Below, piece after piece: positions 1 through 10,448 of a stretch of DNA of 33,278 nt. The stretch spans positions 6,817,403 to 6,850,680 of the forward strand of contig BFEA01000005.1 of the NCBI GenBank assembly GCA_003427395.1, in the 5' to 3' direction. Each line of letters starts with the position of its first letter. Positions within the stretch are counted from its first letter, which is position 1. Position numbers and translations under genes: made by a program. The DNA is from Chara braunii (taxonomy: Eukaryota > Streptophyta > Charophyceae > Charales > Characeae). The notes beneath the pieces were generated by a model. That model had not been told where the DNA came from and did no database searches. It worked only from the letters and a program-made list of their open reading frames with translations.

Positions 1-302
1 AAAAAAAAAAAAAAAAAAATTGAAAAAAATCATGTGGCTTCTACCTTGCATAAGTTGTATGCCACCAAAATTTTGGCTCATTTGAGCCAGTAGAAAAAAA
101 AGATAAAAATCTTCAAAGTTTCTAATCCCCACCTATACCCCTCCTATCCCCACCAAAACCCCTCGTACCCCCCCCTCCCACCCCAAATAGCACCCTATCA
201 CCAAATGCTCAAAAAATCTGAATTTTTTATATGGGGGGTCTCTATGGCATGCGCAACACTGTCATTTTTATTTTTATTTTTATTTTTTTAATGCCAAAAA
301 GT
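1..302. other. Non-coding, A-rich start and C-rich tract
   Basis: The window opens inside an A run (1-19). A short hairpin with a 7-bp perfect stem lies at 74-89 (TGGCTCA/TGAGCCA, 2-nt loop). A C-rich stretch follows at about 127-185, then T/A-rich sequence at 265-290. I see no gene. Confidence 0.6.
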
Positions 303-326
303 GGTTGTCCGTGATTCCGGACAACC
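303..326. repeat. Hairpin, 9-bp perfect stem
   Basis: GGTTGTCCG at 303-311 pairs perfectly with CGGACAACC at 318-326 across a 6-nt loop. Several further CGGACG/CGTCCG words follow to 385, so this GC-rich 80-bp island stands out from its AT-rich surroundings. Function unknown. Confidence 0.6.
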
Positions 327-379
327 CCCCTACCGGACGGTTGGGGGAGACGTCCGGCCGAGACGTCCAGCCATCGGAC

Positions 380-1480
380 GACTGGTAACCTAGCTTATAA
401 ACCAATTACGTAAATATACTGCACAAAAACAAAGTAATTACAGATGTCAACTGACTAGTAATGAAGCAACTGTGCTACGAGCTATACCTCACAAAAAACA
501 CCTCAGAAACCCCCAAGAATAACACATAACACACCAGTAAGTACACTCACAGATAAAACAGCATATTGGACGAAAAACACGGCGCGGTTTACACTGAGAA
601 AAATCAATTAGAACCGAAGAATAATACAATACTCCAGTATCACCCATCACCAAATTTATTAAAATACCCCTTAAAAAAAACATACACAGCAAATCACTGA
701 ACACTGACCTACACATAAGAACCTAATACAGATACACACCCCCACTCGTACATCGATACGACCACCCGCAAGTACAAACCCCTGATGAAGACAATACCAC
801 GCAGCCGAGGGCGCCAGATAAGGCAAACATTTCTTTCAAGAAAAACTAAGGGACATAAACAATAATAAAAACCCGAACACATGCATAGACACGGAAATGA
901 AGAAAAGGAAACAGATACGACAGCAAAAAATGAAACGGCAAAGCAACACCCCAAAAACAAAGACACACAAAAAAACAAAAACTCGTGAAGCATCCCCATG
1001 AAGATCGACATCTGAAAACCAGGACAAAAAAACTCGACAAAAGAAATATGTCACTTTCTTTAAACAACTAATTAGACTGCAACCCATCCAAAATACTGAC
1101 CACCACCGAGCTCTGAAGTTGATCGGCGTGAAAGAAGAAGACAATAACATTACGCAGGAACTACAAAGCAAAGCAAATATGCCACTAAAGTTCAAAACTA
1201 TAATCACCCCACCTATGGCCAGACCTCGTAAATTGTACTACAACTTATCGCACACAAGCAAACCCGTACACCTACACAGACCCTAAAACCTACCAAATAC
1301 GCCCTGTTTTACCAAACTAGAACGAATATCACCTTTCGGTGACCTAAAATAATAATAAAAAAAAAACAATAACGATTAAGTTATCCTATACACACAAACG
1401 CCACCATACCCATTAGAAACCTCACATAACAAGATATAATGAAGCCTACCTGCATTACTATCTACAACAGCTTGCCTATG
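380..1480. other. Strand-asymmetric A+C-rich tract
   Basis: About 1.1 kb in which the plus strand is dominated by A and C, with few G and T. The minus-strand open frames here (for example 489-716 and 836-1207) are Phe/Cys/Val/Leu-rich translations of this bias and match no family I know. I annotate no gene. Confidence 0.55.
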
Positions 1481-1520
1481 ACTACACCGGCGCTACGGAG
1501 CATTCCCACTCATACTTACT

Positions 1521-1895
1521 ATGCATGCGAAAAACTTCCTCATCCCACCATCTTCTCCCACCTGCCTCGCCTCATCCCCCCCATACTACGCAACCAGGCG
1601 AGCTAACCGTCTGTCTGCGGCGGGCAAGGCACCTTCTTGGGCCGGCCAATCTGTGCTTCGACCAACGGAGCTCCTAATCCATCGCTACGCCGAAGCTCGA
1701 CAACTATGGCAGCTACGACAAGCGACTAACTATGCCGCTTCTCCAGACATGACACCGCAGGTACGGATCCTCTGTACCCTTACCCCTAATCGCCCATGTT
1801 GTGTATTCCCACGACCCCCTGACTACAACTCCCTACAACCCTTTGTGCTAATTGGAGCCTTGCTAACGACTAATCCCTCTGATGAGCTGCTATGA
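1521..1895 (+). CDS. Hypothetical ORF, 124 codons, not recognised
   Basis: An ATG-to-TGA frame in a locally more GC-rich patch between A+C-rich and CA-repeat sequence. The translation begins MHAKNFLIPPSSP. It has a basic, Ala/Arg-rich middle (RRANRLSAAGK, then LIHRYAEARQLWQLRQ, which could form a helix). I recognise no domain, signal peptide or membrane segment. No partner gene, promoter or intron signal is evident. It could equally be a chance frame in decayed repeat DNA, which I think is more likely. Confidence 0.15.
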   Translation: MHAKNFLIPPSSPTCLASSPPYYATRRANRLSAAGKAPSWAGQSVLRPTELLIHRYAEARQLWQLRQATNYAASPDMTPQVRILCTLTPNRPCCVFPRPPDYNSLQPFVLIGALLTTNPSDELL

Positions 1896-2127
1896 GTGCT
1901 AAGCGGCGAAAAGCGCGCTCCAGGGCATGCACCCCCCCTACGGTTGGGTCCTCATACCCATTCCTAACCACTGCTAACCTACTAACTCTAACTTTGCTAA
2001 CTTGCTCCCTATCTAATTTGTGCCTTGATGTATCATGTACCTAACTACCCTCCTTCCCCCCTTGCCTAACATTGGACGTAACGACAATGTCTAGTGTCCC
2101 ATTCTGAATAGGATGGTCGTGTTTTAT

Positions 2128-2190
2128 ACACACACACCCTACACACACACATGCGCGCACGCACACACACACACACATGCACATGCACAC

Positions 2191-2256
<66 letters not shown>
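2128..2256. repeat. (AC)n microsatellite
   Basis: An interrupted dinucleotide array. The purest part is an uninterrupted AC run at about 2199-2256. The long His/Thr or Val/Cys frames across it are translations of the repeat. Confidence 0.95.
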
Positions 2257-2259
<3 letters not shown>

Positions 2260-2640
2260 CACACACTGTAATAAGGAAACAAATTCAAACAATAAAGGAA
2301 TGAAAAAAAATATATACATATATATCTATTTGACGATATTTGACGATATATTTCATTCCTTGATTGTTTTCTTATTACACAATAAAAAAATATGTAAAAG
2401 TGAAGAATACAAAGAACTGCCAACCAAAAATTCCCCCCCCCCCAAAAAAAACTTTTTTAAATATTTATTTTTCAATTTCTCTTCTCCACCTTTTATGTTT
2501 TTTATTTTTTATAATTCTTTAACATTATCTTTTTCCAAAAAACGAAATATGGTGTTGCAGGACTTAAAAATCCCTACAACCCCATATTTGTTTTATTTTT
2601 TTTGCCTATTAAATAAATTAGAAAAAACACGGTAAATTCA
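2257..2640. other. AT-rich spacer with homopolymer runs
   Basis: Contains TATATA-like sequence near 2309-2328, a C run near 2438 followed directly by an A run, and long T-rich stretches. No gene is visible. It ends just before the reverse-transcriptase remnant of element A. Confidence 0.5.
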
Positions 2641-2734
2641 CGTTCGCTGCGTGGATGAGGCCAGCCGCGGACGTGGCCATATATGTGGCCGCCCCCCAAG
2701 CTCGACCCCGCGGAAGCGTCCGCAGGTGTTTCGT

Positions 2735-3918
2735 AGCTCGTGGTGTGTCAGAGCATGCTTCAGATGTCTGAAGGCAGCCTCACACCTGTCTGTCCACTCC
2801 CATGGGGTGTCAAGGCGGGCCAGGTCTGTCAAAGGGGCGCCCACTATGCTATAGTTCTTGACAAAACAGCGGTAGTAGCCGGTCATCCCTAAGAAGGACC
2901 TCATCTCAGTCACAGACTGAGGACGCGGTTAGTCACGAATGCTGGCCACCTTCGCGTCATAAGGTTTCAATCCCTCCGCGGAAATCTCATGACCCAGGTA
3001 CAAGATCCGGGTGTGGCCAAACTCGCATTTCTCCCCGTTGATCTTGAACTGGTGTTGTCGAAGGAGTCTAAGGACTTTGTCTAAGTGACCAACGTGCTCC
3101 TCGATGGTCCTACTAAAGATAAGTATGTCATCGAGGTACACGATGACAGACTTGTCCAAGTAGTCATGAAAGATCCGATTCATGGCGTGCTGAAAGGTGC
3201 CGGGAGCATTGCAAAGGCCGAAAGGCATCACTACAAACTCATACAGACCGTACCTGGTCGGAAAAACGGTTTTGTGTTGATCCTCGGACCATATTGCAAA
3301 CTGATGGTACCCGATCTTCATATTTATCTTATTGAAGTACCGGCACCCTTGCACTCGGTCCAACAAGTCATCGATGCTCGGTAGGGGCTCTCTGTTCTTA
3401 ACAGTGATAGCATTGAGGCCTATATAGTCAATGCACATCCTCAAGGTTCTCCCCTTCATCGGTACAAATAAGACCAGAGGTCCTTAAGGGGAGACACTAG
3501 GCCGGATCCAACCCTTCTCTATGAGTTCCTTGAGCTGTCGGAGGAGTTCATCGAGCTCTGCTGGAGACATCTGATAGATCCTACCCTTTGAAATACTAAG
3601 ACCTGGGATAATCTCTATAGCGTGGACGACCTCCCTCTCAACAACCCCTTTTGGCTCTTCAAATAGATCAGGGTATTTAGCGACTACTCCCTCTATCTCC
3701 GACGGCATTTTCACAGGCTCACCTGTTGCATAGACATAAACTAAATACATACCCTCCTCCGGATTTTGCTTATAATAATTATAGAACGCGGCTGTACACA
3801 TGCATCCGTAGGAATCGATCAGACCACTAGTCTTAAACTTATGTAATCTGGCGGTTTCCCCCTCCGGGCAAAGTTTGTTTGACGACTTTTCGATCCCAGT
3901 CAAACTGGGGCTGTGCAA
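2735..3918 (-). pseudogene. Element A reverse transcriptase (broken)
   Basis: RNA-dependent DNA polymerase of a Ty3/gypsy element, which would copy element RNA into DNA in a cytoplasmic particle. In order on the minus strand: the N-terminal MSPAELDELLRQLKEL region and KGWIRPS (about 3595-3490), LRMCIDY (near 3440), the MPFGLCNAPGTFQ motif, and the catalytic YLDD at 3127-3138. After that come YLGHE and the SFLGMTGYYRCF segment that leads into RNase H. The reading frame is preserved, but TAA replaces an expected Trp at 3484-3486 (before GPLVLFVP) and at 2929-2931 (in IRD*PRPQ). Similarity ends abruptly near 2735, before the RNase H catalytic Asp. The gene is dead; the catalytic YLDD itself is intact. 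Confidence 0.9.
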
Positions 3919-4040
3919 CTGAAAGATGGTACATACCCAACGGGATGTCCATTGGGAGATTATCGCTGACTAGGAACGAGACTCGATGTCTGAGTTCCCC
4001 TCCCGCGTACGGGAATAGACACTCTATGTCTTTAAGGTAG

Positions 4041-4442
4041 TCAGTGACTACCATGCGTTGTTTGTTGGCACAGGTCGACTCCAGGTCGGCTCAGGCGTTG
4101 CACTTGCCCTTGTAAGTGCGACCTCTCAACGCACGCGCGACTAATAAAGTTTTGAGTCGAGCAAGTGTCATAATAGGTCCCGGCCTTGCGGCCGCTAATG
4201 ACTATCTCGCCGACGAACAACTCACCCCTAGGGGCTTTGGCCATGACCGTCCAAGAAGCTAGCGGGTTTGATCTAGACCACTCCTCCTCTAGCTCCTCTA
4301 AGGATTCAAACTTATTCATCGAATAGAGGATCGATGGGTCTGAATGTGTTTGCAGGACGATTACGGAGTCAGTAGCTTGGGCCATCTCTTGAGATGGTGA
4401 GGGTGTGTCCACCACCTCGTCCCTAGCAGGAAGAACTACCAT
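4041..4442 (-). pseudogene. Element A aspartic protease region (broken)
   Basis: Lies upstream of the RT on the minus strand. The protease core reads DTCSTQNFIS with the catalytic Asp at 4167-4169. Family members have D-S/T-G at this place, so the Gly is replaced by Cys. A frameshift separates this frame from the next one (3839-4054), which has the acidic/hydrophobic look of the protease-RT linker. The enzyme would normally cut the Gag-Pol polyprotein. The missing Gly and the frameshifts argue that it is inactive. Confidence 0.7.
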
Positions 4443-4570
4443 TCCTACTGACCCGACTTGTTTCCCGAGGCGGTGCCAGAACTGTTGGCAACATTACTAC
4501 CCTGGGAAGTGGAGGACCCCGTCGCCTGCCCCATTGTAGGATGGATTTTTTCGGTCACCTTCTTGTTCCG

Positions 4571-4612
4571 TTACTTGAACTGGTTATGGCCATATTGGTC
4601 ACAACGAATACA
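4571..4612 (-). pseudogene. Element A gag zinc knuckle (last Cys lost)
   Basis: On the minus strand the codons from 4612 down to 4574 read CIRCDQYGHNQFK, matching C-x2-C-x4-H-x4 of the retroelement nucleocapsid CCHC knuckle. The final Cys codon is replaced by TAA at 4571-4573. This knuckle binds element RNA in working Gag proteins. It sits upstream of the protease region, as expected for gag followed by pol. Further upstream (4620-4800) the frames are broken and I can only say that they are probably gag. Confidence 0.65.
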
Positions 4613-5295
4613 AGCCTACCGGGTGTACCGGTCTCCACACGTCCTCTGTGAGACCCGCTTTCTCCCATGGAGGAGCGTTAGGGTCAACTTGACTCCTAGT
4701 CCGGAAACCTCCTCGGCGTCAGCCGGTCGCCTTACCTTTCTGAACAGACGCAGCGACTGCTCCACCCCCTGAAGCTTCCACGTTGCCTGCCTCTGAACCT
4801 ACTCCCCCCTGGAACTCGTCATCCAATTCGATGGTAGAACCATCATTGTCGACGAACATGATGTGACCCTTCGCCTTCTAGTTGGGAGGCAGTGCCTTCT
4901 TCCTACCGTCCGTTGATAGGAGGAAAAAAGCATTCCCTCGTGGTGGAAAAAGGGGAAAGGCTGTTTTTGCACATGCAGGTTCTGGATCAGCAAGTGATTC
5001 AGATTCCCAGGCTGTTTCACCAGCGGCTGGGACTGCATAACCTGCTGATACAATAGTTATTGCGGCCCTGATTGAAGCTGTACTGGCGGTTTTGTAGAAG
5101 AAAACCCCTTCCAGCAAAGCCTCAACCAGCAGCAAGGGAAAGGACAAGGGACGTTGTCCTTTTACCCCTGCCCAGAGACCTAGCCTGCCAAGAGATGTTT
5201 GTATGTCAGGTGACCCCCTGAACCCTTCCACCCTTTCCTAACATGATCTCAGGATCCAAGAAGGGGTGTGGAGAAGGAGGAAGGATAGGGGGGTC

Positions 5296-5334
5296 TACCT
5301 ATGATGTGAGGGACAACACTATCTGAAAGACTGC
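5296..5334 (+). pseudogene. Element B gag zinc-knuckle remnant
   Basis: The codons read Y-L-stop-C-E-G-Q-H-Y-L-K-D-C. The second half (H-x4-C with YLKD) is a typical CCHC knuckle end. The first Cys is Tyr, a TGA interrupts, and one residue between the second Cys and the His is missing. It lies about 310 bases before the protease Asp, as expected for the end of gag. The region 4900-5290 is probably the rest of gag but is too broken to read. Confidence 0.5.
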
Positions 5335-5460
5335 CCTTACATGTCAGGCCCTGGGTCACAGCCAAAAACCTGAAGCAGACCCTAGGGGCAGCAGCTCCCC
5401 TAGTGCTGCAAATTCATCTTCTGCAGAAGGTGAATCTGCAGCTGCTTCAGTAGATAGGTC

Positions 5461-5853
5461 TTGTGTTGGAGTTGTGCGGGCAGCATCCTTTTGCTATTAG
5501 GACCTGATCCGGATCAGGAACTCGAGGAGCATGAGGCTCAGATGTTTGTTTCCCTCTTCCTTCATCTGAAGGAAAAGCGAAAAACCAAATATGAACTCAT
5601 CCTACTTCAGCCCCTGATCAACCACACCAGAATCGAAGGTTTGTTGGATTGTGGAGCTATCCGGAACTTTATGTCACCAAATGCAGTGAAGAAACTGCAT
5701 ATGGGCTTAAAGGTAAAGACACTGCAGCAACCGCTGCAGGTCCGGATAGGGGACTCCACTACCATCACTATCAGGGAGAAGGTCAGGGGCATCCTTGTGG
5801 CCTTCGATACTGCTAGTCTGAACTTCTATATTTTCCCTGTATCTTCCAGTTGA
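5461..5853 (+). pseudogene. Element B aspartic protease
   Basis: The retropepsin core reads LLDCGAIRNFMS, with the catalytic Asp at 5647-5649. The residue after Asp is Cys instead of the usual Ser or Thr, while the Gly is kept. Upstream, QMFVSLFLHL and the KYELILLQPLI segment look like the strand before the active site. The frame ends at 5853; the next frame (5855-6127) continues the protein with WLRAVNPRIDWQ, so a frameshift lies near 5845. The enzyme normally matures Gag-Pol. Confidence 0.75.
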
Positions 5854-5854
5854 T

Positions 5855-7528
5855 TTGGTGTTCTCTATGCAATGGCTACGGGCAGTCAACCCTAGGATCG
5901 ACTGGCAGATCCCTAAGGTTGAACTCCCCAATGTGCAGGGGGTGTATCAGCCATGCATGATTGTTGTTGAACACCACCCCAAGACTTCTTACTACTGTTT
6001 ACGAGCGAGGGAGTTCTATACTCTTTCCCGCCAGTATGACCATGAGCATTTGTTTTTGACACTGGTCAAACAAAGAGACGCTGCAATTGTTCCCTGTCCT
6101 CCTGAAGTTCAACAGGTTGTGGACTAGTATGGTGATCTGATGCGGGAGCCTGTTGGGTTACCCCACCGGCCAACCAAGCATCACATCAAGTTGTTGCCTG
6201 GAGCGGTCCCTCCAAAGGGCCGCATCTACAGGATGTCCCCTGCTGAGCTTGAGGAACTCAGAAACCAACTTGAGACCCTTACCAACAAAGGTTGGATCAA
6301 ACCTAGCACATCTGAGTTTGATGCGCCTGTTCTCTTTGTCCCCAAAGGGAATGGAGAATTCAGAATGGGCATCGACTACAGGGGTCTCAACAAAATCACG
6401 AGGAAGAGTACAGAGTCTCTCCCTCGTATTTATGACCTTCTGGATATGGTGCAGGGCTTCACTCTGTTCAACAAAGTCAATCTCAGATCTGGCTACCACC
6501 AGATTGAGATGGCAGAGGAGGATGTCCATAAGACAACCTTTAAAACCAGGTATGGCACTTATGAATACCTGGTGATTCCATTTGGACTTTGCAATGCCCC
6601 AGGCACTTTCCAGACTGAGATGCACTGCATATTCAGGCCTTACCTGAACAAGTTCATGGTTGTATACCTAGATGATATTCTGGTATTCAGCCGAACTGTC
6701 AGGGAACATGCGGAGCACCTAGCTCTGGTTCTTCAGGCGTTACGTGACAGCCAATACAAGATTAACATAGAGAAATCCTCTTTTGGAATTCCCTCTGTCA
6801 TCTACCTGGGTTATATAATCTTTGGAGATGGTTTGGCCCCTGAAGCCGACAAGGTTGCGGCTATTCAGGATTGGCCTCAGCCACAGAAAGTGAGGGATGT
6901 ACGGTCCTTCATGGGTTTGGCCTCATACTACAGAAAGTTTGTCAGGAGTTTTTCTGCAGTGGCTGCACCTCTGACCATCCTAACAAAGAAGGACTCTCTT
7001 TTTCTTTGGTCCCTTCCCTATCAATTGGCCTTCACACGAATCAAGAAAGCCTTGACTCGTGTACCAGTGCTGAAGTTTCCTGACCCCACTCTGCCATTTA
7101 TCCTGACCACTGACACTAGTCAGTATGGCATTGGGGCAGTTCTTCAGCAGGATGATGGGAATGGTCTGCGGCCTATTGAGTTCATGAGTAAGAAGATCAA
7201 GACCCAAAGGCTGCAGAACTCTACCTACGAGAAATAGCTATATGCTCTGGTATGCGCGTTAAAGCATTGGAGACACTTTCTCCTGGGCAGACACTTCAAG
7301 ATATTTTCAGATCACTCCACCTTGCAGTGGATGAAGTCCCGGGGAGAGTTAAACAATAAGTTATGCTACATTCAGTTCATTGACCTATTTGACTTTGAAC
7401 TGAAATATAAGAAGGGTTGCTACAATAAAGTAGCAGACGCCCTCTCTCGTAAGCTTGACGCTTTTGCGTTGATCTCCTCTACTCACTCCTTTGGAGAGGA
7501 GACCCATCAGACCATTACCGTCTCATGA
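5855..7528 (+). pseudogene. Element B reverse transcriptase and RNase H
   Basis: One frame interrupted by TAG at 6125-6127 and 7235-7237. After the linker WLRAVNPRIDWQ, the RT shows MSPAELEEL, KGWIKPS, FRMGIDYRGLN, PFGLCNAPGTFQ and the catalytic YLDD (6665-6676; residues 176-179 counted from the Met at 6140). The connection has SFMGLASYYRKFV. RNase H follows with LTTDTSQYGIGAVL, whose first Asp is the usual catalytic one. After the second TAG come HWRHFLLG, FSDHSTLQWM and VADALSRK. The polypeptide would make element cDNA and remove the RNA template. Stops and the later frameshift show it is dead, but the motifs are well kept, so decay may be fairly recent. Confidence 0.9.
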
Positions 7529-8547
7529 CCCGACTTATGGACCCATAGTCAGGAATCTGCAAGCAGATCCCAACTCTGAACCAAGCTATGCCCTGAGCTC
7601 AGACTTGCTCTATACTTACAACAAAGGTGATGAGCGTTTGTGCATTCCCCAGGACCAGCGATTAGGGACTCTGCTGATGTCAGAGTGGCATGACGCACGC
7701 AATTATTTTGGGATCCTAAAGTCATATGCAGCCCTGTCGCAACGATTTTTCTGGAAGGAGATGCGGAGTAATCTGCTACACTATATTGAAACCTGTGAGC
7801 ACTATATGCAGCCAGAGAAACAAGGTCCAATATAGACCTCCTTTGGGACTGCTCAAACCCTTGCCTATACCTGATGGTCCTGCCGAATCGGTGTCTATAG
7901 ACTTTACAAATCTAGGCAAGACCACCCCTCGTGGCATGCGTTAGGTAATGGTCTGTGTTGACAGGTTTTCTAAGTACGCATAGTTCATCCCCTTGCCAGA
8001 GGAAGCTAGGGTCCCCGCTGTCAGAGCAACGTTTTCAGAGAGGTGGGTCACTCACCATGGACCGCCCACTTCTATAGTCAGTGATCGAGACCCACGATTC
8101 TACAGCAATGAGTGGAAGTCATACTGTAAGGACTACTTGCACTCACGACTAGACATGCCTTCTGGTCATCATCCTGAAGCCAATGGTCAAGCTGAAGTGA
8201 TGAACCAAGTCCTGTTCCAGTTGTTGCGTCCTGTCATCTCTCCAGATCAACAGGACCGGGATCTCCACCTGGCTCATGCACAACTTGTTTACAATACCTC
8301 TATCCACTCCTCAACTGGGTTCAATCCATATCGGTTACACTGGGGACGTGAATCACGACAGCCTCTTGATGACATCATCAATAAGGCTAAGTCTGATCTA
8401 ACTCCTGGCACTGCGGAGTTTGCCAGACGCTACAGAGTCGATGTGGAAAGGGCACGGGCAAACTTGTTCAAGGCTCAAAAGGCCATGATTGAACAAGCTA
8501 ATTGCCACCGACCTCCTTCCCCCATTCGTACTAGCGATTACCTCTGA
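7491..8547 (+). pseudogene. Element B integrase
   Basis: A DDE-type retroelement integrase that would insert cDNA into the chromosome. The N-terminal zinc finger (about 7670-7830) is damaged: the second His is Tyr (ARNYFGILK), and a small frameshift at the second Cys moves the reading frame (7491 frame to 7726 frame). The catalytic core has Asp 7900-7902 (SIDFTNLGK), Asp 8083-8085 (IVSDRDPRF) and Glu 8194-8196 (ANGQAEVMNQ). I count 36 residues between the last two, one more than the usual 35. TAG stops at 7942-7944 and 7981-7983 sit where Gln would be expected. The C-terminal part runs to the TGA at 8547. Confidence 0.88.
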
Positions 8548-8781
8548 ATAGCCAGTTCATAGTTGTAGAGGGAAGAGGATATCTCCTCCAAGTTGTTGCC
8601 ACGATACCTGGGTCCGTGGCAGGTGTTAGATACAATGGACCCCGATCCTTTTGGCCCGTCGTACGTTATCGACGTCCCACTAAATCTACAAACCTATCTG
8701 GTCTTCCGCGCATATAAAATGCTTCCTTTCATTCCAACTGATGCATTCCCAGACCGGCCCCCTTAGTTTGGTCGACCGATC

Positions 8782-8994
8782 CCTGACAAGGGATATGACG
8801 TGGAGTCCATTGAGGACGAGTGGGGCACTGTCCCCGACCGGCAGTATCTTGCGAAGTTTTGTTTCCAACCTCATACTGAGGATAGGTGGTTCACCAGGAA
8901 AGAACTTCTCAAGACAGCAAAGTTTGTAGTTTTGCGTTACAAGGCGGTTCAGAAGGGTTCACTTCCACGTCGTTCACCTCGTTTGCACCCCTAA
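8782..8994 (+). pseudogene. Element B chromodomain-like C terminus
   Basis: In the same frame as the integrase core but separated from it by stops. The codons read PDKGYDVESIEDEWG, then a strand QYLAKFCF, then RWFTRKELL and FVVLRYKA. The order of acidic start, beta strand, a W-containing segment and a closing helix resembles the chromodomain at the end of chromovirus integrases, which directs insertion to certain chromatin. The aromatic cage cannot be assigned with certainty. The frame ends at 8994 with a basic SLPRRSPRL tail. Confidence 0.5.
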
Positions 8995-10102
8995 CTCGGA
9001 GGTCCTCGCTCCCCGGGGGGGTAAGCCTGCAATGACTTGTTGATTTTTACTGTCGAGATCTGACTGCAAGGTTGTACAGGAACAGCGGTAGGGTTAGATT
9101 CATAGTTTTGTTTGTGTCAGGGGCTAACCGAGAGTTAGTGCTGAGGGAAATTCGTGAGGGACGAATAGCAGGCTCGGGCTATCACTAGGATGGGAGGCAC
9201 TACGGCCTAGGCCTGTAGCATGAGCGCCTATAGCCGGGTAAGTAGAGGCCCTAGAGGCCGAACTGAAACGGTACTAGTCGGTCCGGTCCGTGTCTAGGTC
9301 TAGGTTAGCTTATCAATAGAAAATGGTCATTAGTGTGAGGACTTTTGGCAGTTTCATTTTCGCGTCACAGCGTTTTGGGCAAGCAAGTATTGGAGAGACG
9401 ATTGCCTACAGGCGACATCCTGAGACCTTCGTCGTGGACGGCAGCCATAGCCACCCTTCTGGAGCTCGCCATAGCTAGGGCATCCTCTGAGCATCCACCC
9501 CTAGGGGTGCTTGCGAGTGGTTGGGCTATTCTGAGGCTCTACATGGTGTTCGTGGGTGGATCGTTATCGCCGCATCGTCCTCTGAGATCGTGTGTGGCAT
9601 CAACAGTGGCGCTGCAGCCATAGCTGCAGCTTTCTTTGTCAGAGTTGCTCATCGGCACTAAGGGTTACATCACAGTTCATGTTCTTCATCTGGGTGGTTA
9701 GTGCAGGCCTCTGGGAGGTTGTTGTTGTGCGGCGCTATTAATTGGGTGTAGTCTGGGGAGTGGAGTGTGTGGTTCTGTGAGTGGAGAGACACTGAGACAA
9801 ACTTTGTAACGATATTGGTTCAGATCAGCTCAATCTTAGTATTGTCAGAGAGAGAAACACTTCGTGTTACCTCCACACCTGTGCATAGCGATTTTCCACT
9901 GCTTACTCTGTCTGTGTGCAGTGTGTACTTTGTCTCCTCTCCCCTTCTTCTTATGCATGTATGGGCGTGCGTAAGATTATCTGCGTGTGAGTGTTGGTGA
10001 AACTCGACAGACAACCAAGTTCATCCATGCCCTATCTTTGCTTCCATATCTAGGACCTTCTTGCTAAACGAGGGAAAGTTGTAGTGCAGCGGGCCTTCAT
10101 CT
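8995..10102. other. Non-coding stretch between elements B and C
   Basis: No coding similarity is visible. It contains a G run near 9016-9022, the palindrome GGCCTAGGCC near 9203-9212, and several ORFs (9345-9623, 9767-10000) that match nothing known. It should hold the 3' LTR of element B and/or the first part of the 5' LTR of element C, but I cannot define a TG start or a second copy to compare. Confidence 0.4.
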
Positions 10103-10435
10103 GCCCTGGCCTACAGCCAGGGCCTATTTGGCTACTTGCCCAGTTCGGCCTGTGGGACCAGGCCGTGGCCTGACCCCACAGGCCGTGTGTTGTTCTAGTC
10201 CTGCCCGGTACCACTGTCGGTACCAAGCCAGTCCAATCCAGTCAGTCAGTCCGCTGGGGGTATACCCCAACACTTGTCTGTTTTTCGTCATTCTTCACTT
10301 CTGCAGATCTTGGAGTACGTGCGTGTTGAGTCTGCGTCGGAGCTGCGCTGTCCCTTCCAGCTCCATCTCTATCTCCTCCCTCGTCTACCCTTCGTCTCCA
10401 TTCTGTCGGACCGCCATCCCGGCGGGTCCGGCACA
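10103..10435 (+). repeat. 3' part of the 5' LTR of element C (start unknown)
   Basis: The sequence ends in CA at 10434-10435, directly before a primer binding site, which is how a 5' LTR ends. It carries strong inverted repeats: an 8-bp perfect stem at 10103-10123 (GCCCTGGC/GCCAGGGC); a 10-bp stem with a nested 6-bp stem at 10147-10184; and a 9-bp stem with one bulged base at 10407-10430. No second copy of the LTR was found downstream, so the LTR length is unknown. Confidence 0.55.
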
Positions 10436-10436
10436 T

Positions 10437-10448
10437 TGGTATCAGAGC
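10437..10448 (+). other. Primer binding site for initiator tRNA-Met
   Basis: TGGTATCAGAGC is complementary to the 3' end of plant initiator tRNA-Met and is the standard start of minus-strand DNA synthesis in many plant LTR retroelements. It begins one base after the CA end of the LTR. The last bases overlap a 7-bp perfect hairpin (10445-10465), which could modulate primer access. Confidence 0.85.

Larger units (their letters stand above)
2690..4800 (-). mobile_element. Element A: truncated Ty3/gypsy retroelement
   Basis: Read on the minus strand from high to low coordinates, the order is gag zinc knuckle (about 4612), protease (about 4167), reverse transcriptase (3600-2930) and the start of the RT/RNase H connection (to about 2735). 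The PR-before-RT order and the RT motifs place it in Ty3/gypsy. No LTR, RNase H catalytic core or integrase is present, so the 3' half is missing and both ends are broken. The right end lies close to the left end of element B, which points the other way. Its RT resembles that of B more than that of C: both A and B carry a MSPAEL segment and CNAPGTFQ. Confidence 0.85.
4900..9000 (+). mobile_element. Element B: decayed Ty3/gypsy retroelement, chromodomain-like end
   Basis: Plus-strand order: gag zinc-knuckle remnant (5296-5334), protease (5461-5853), RT and RNase H (6140-7528), integrase (7491-8547), then a chromodomain-like C terminus (8782-8994). This is the gene order of Ty3/gypsy elements, and the terminal chromo-like segment suggests a chromovirus. 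The coding sequence is broken by four TAG stops and at least three frameshifts. The 5' end is missing: element A, in opposite orientation, begins at about 4.8-4.9 kb where gag and the 5' LTR should be. The 3' LTR, if present, lies within 9000-10435, but I cannot place its start. Confidence 0.85.

Noticed and set aside
1879-1911. Hammerhead-ribozyme-like core: CTGATGA, a 5-bp stem II (GCTGC/GCGGC) and GAAA
   Set aside because: No proper stem I or stem III. The best cleavage-site candidate (CTC at 1918-1920) leaves an unpaired base at the start of stem I, and stem III would have two pairs with a two-base loop.
2041-2319. Cys/Val- and His/Thr-rich frames
   Set aside because: Translations of the AC microsatellite.
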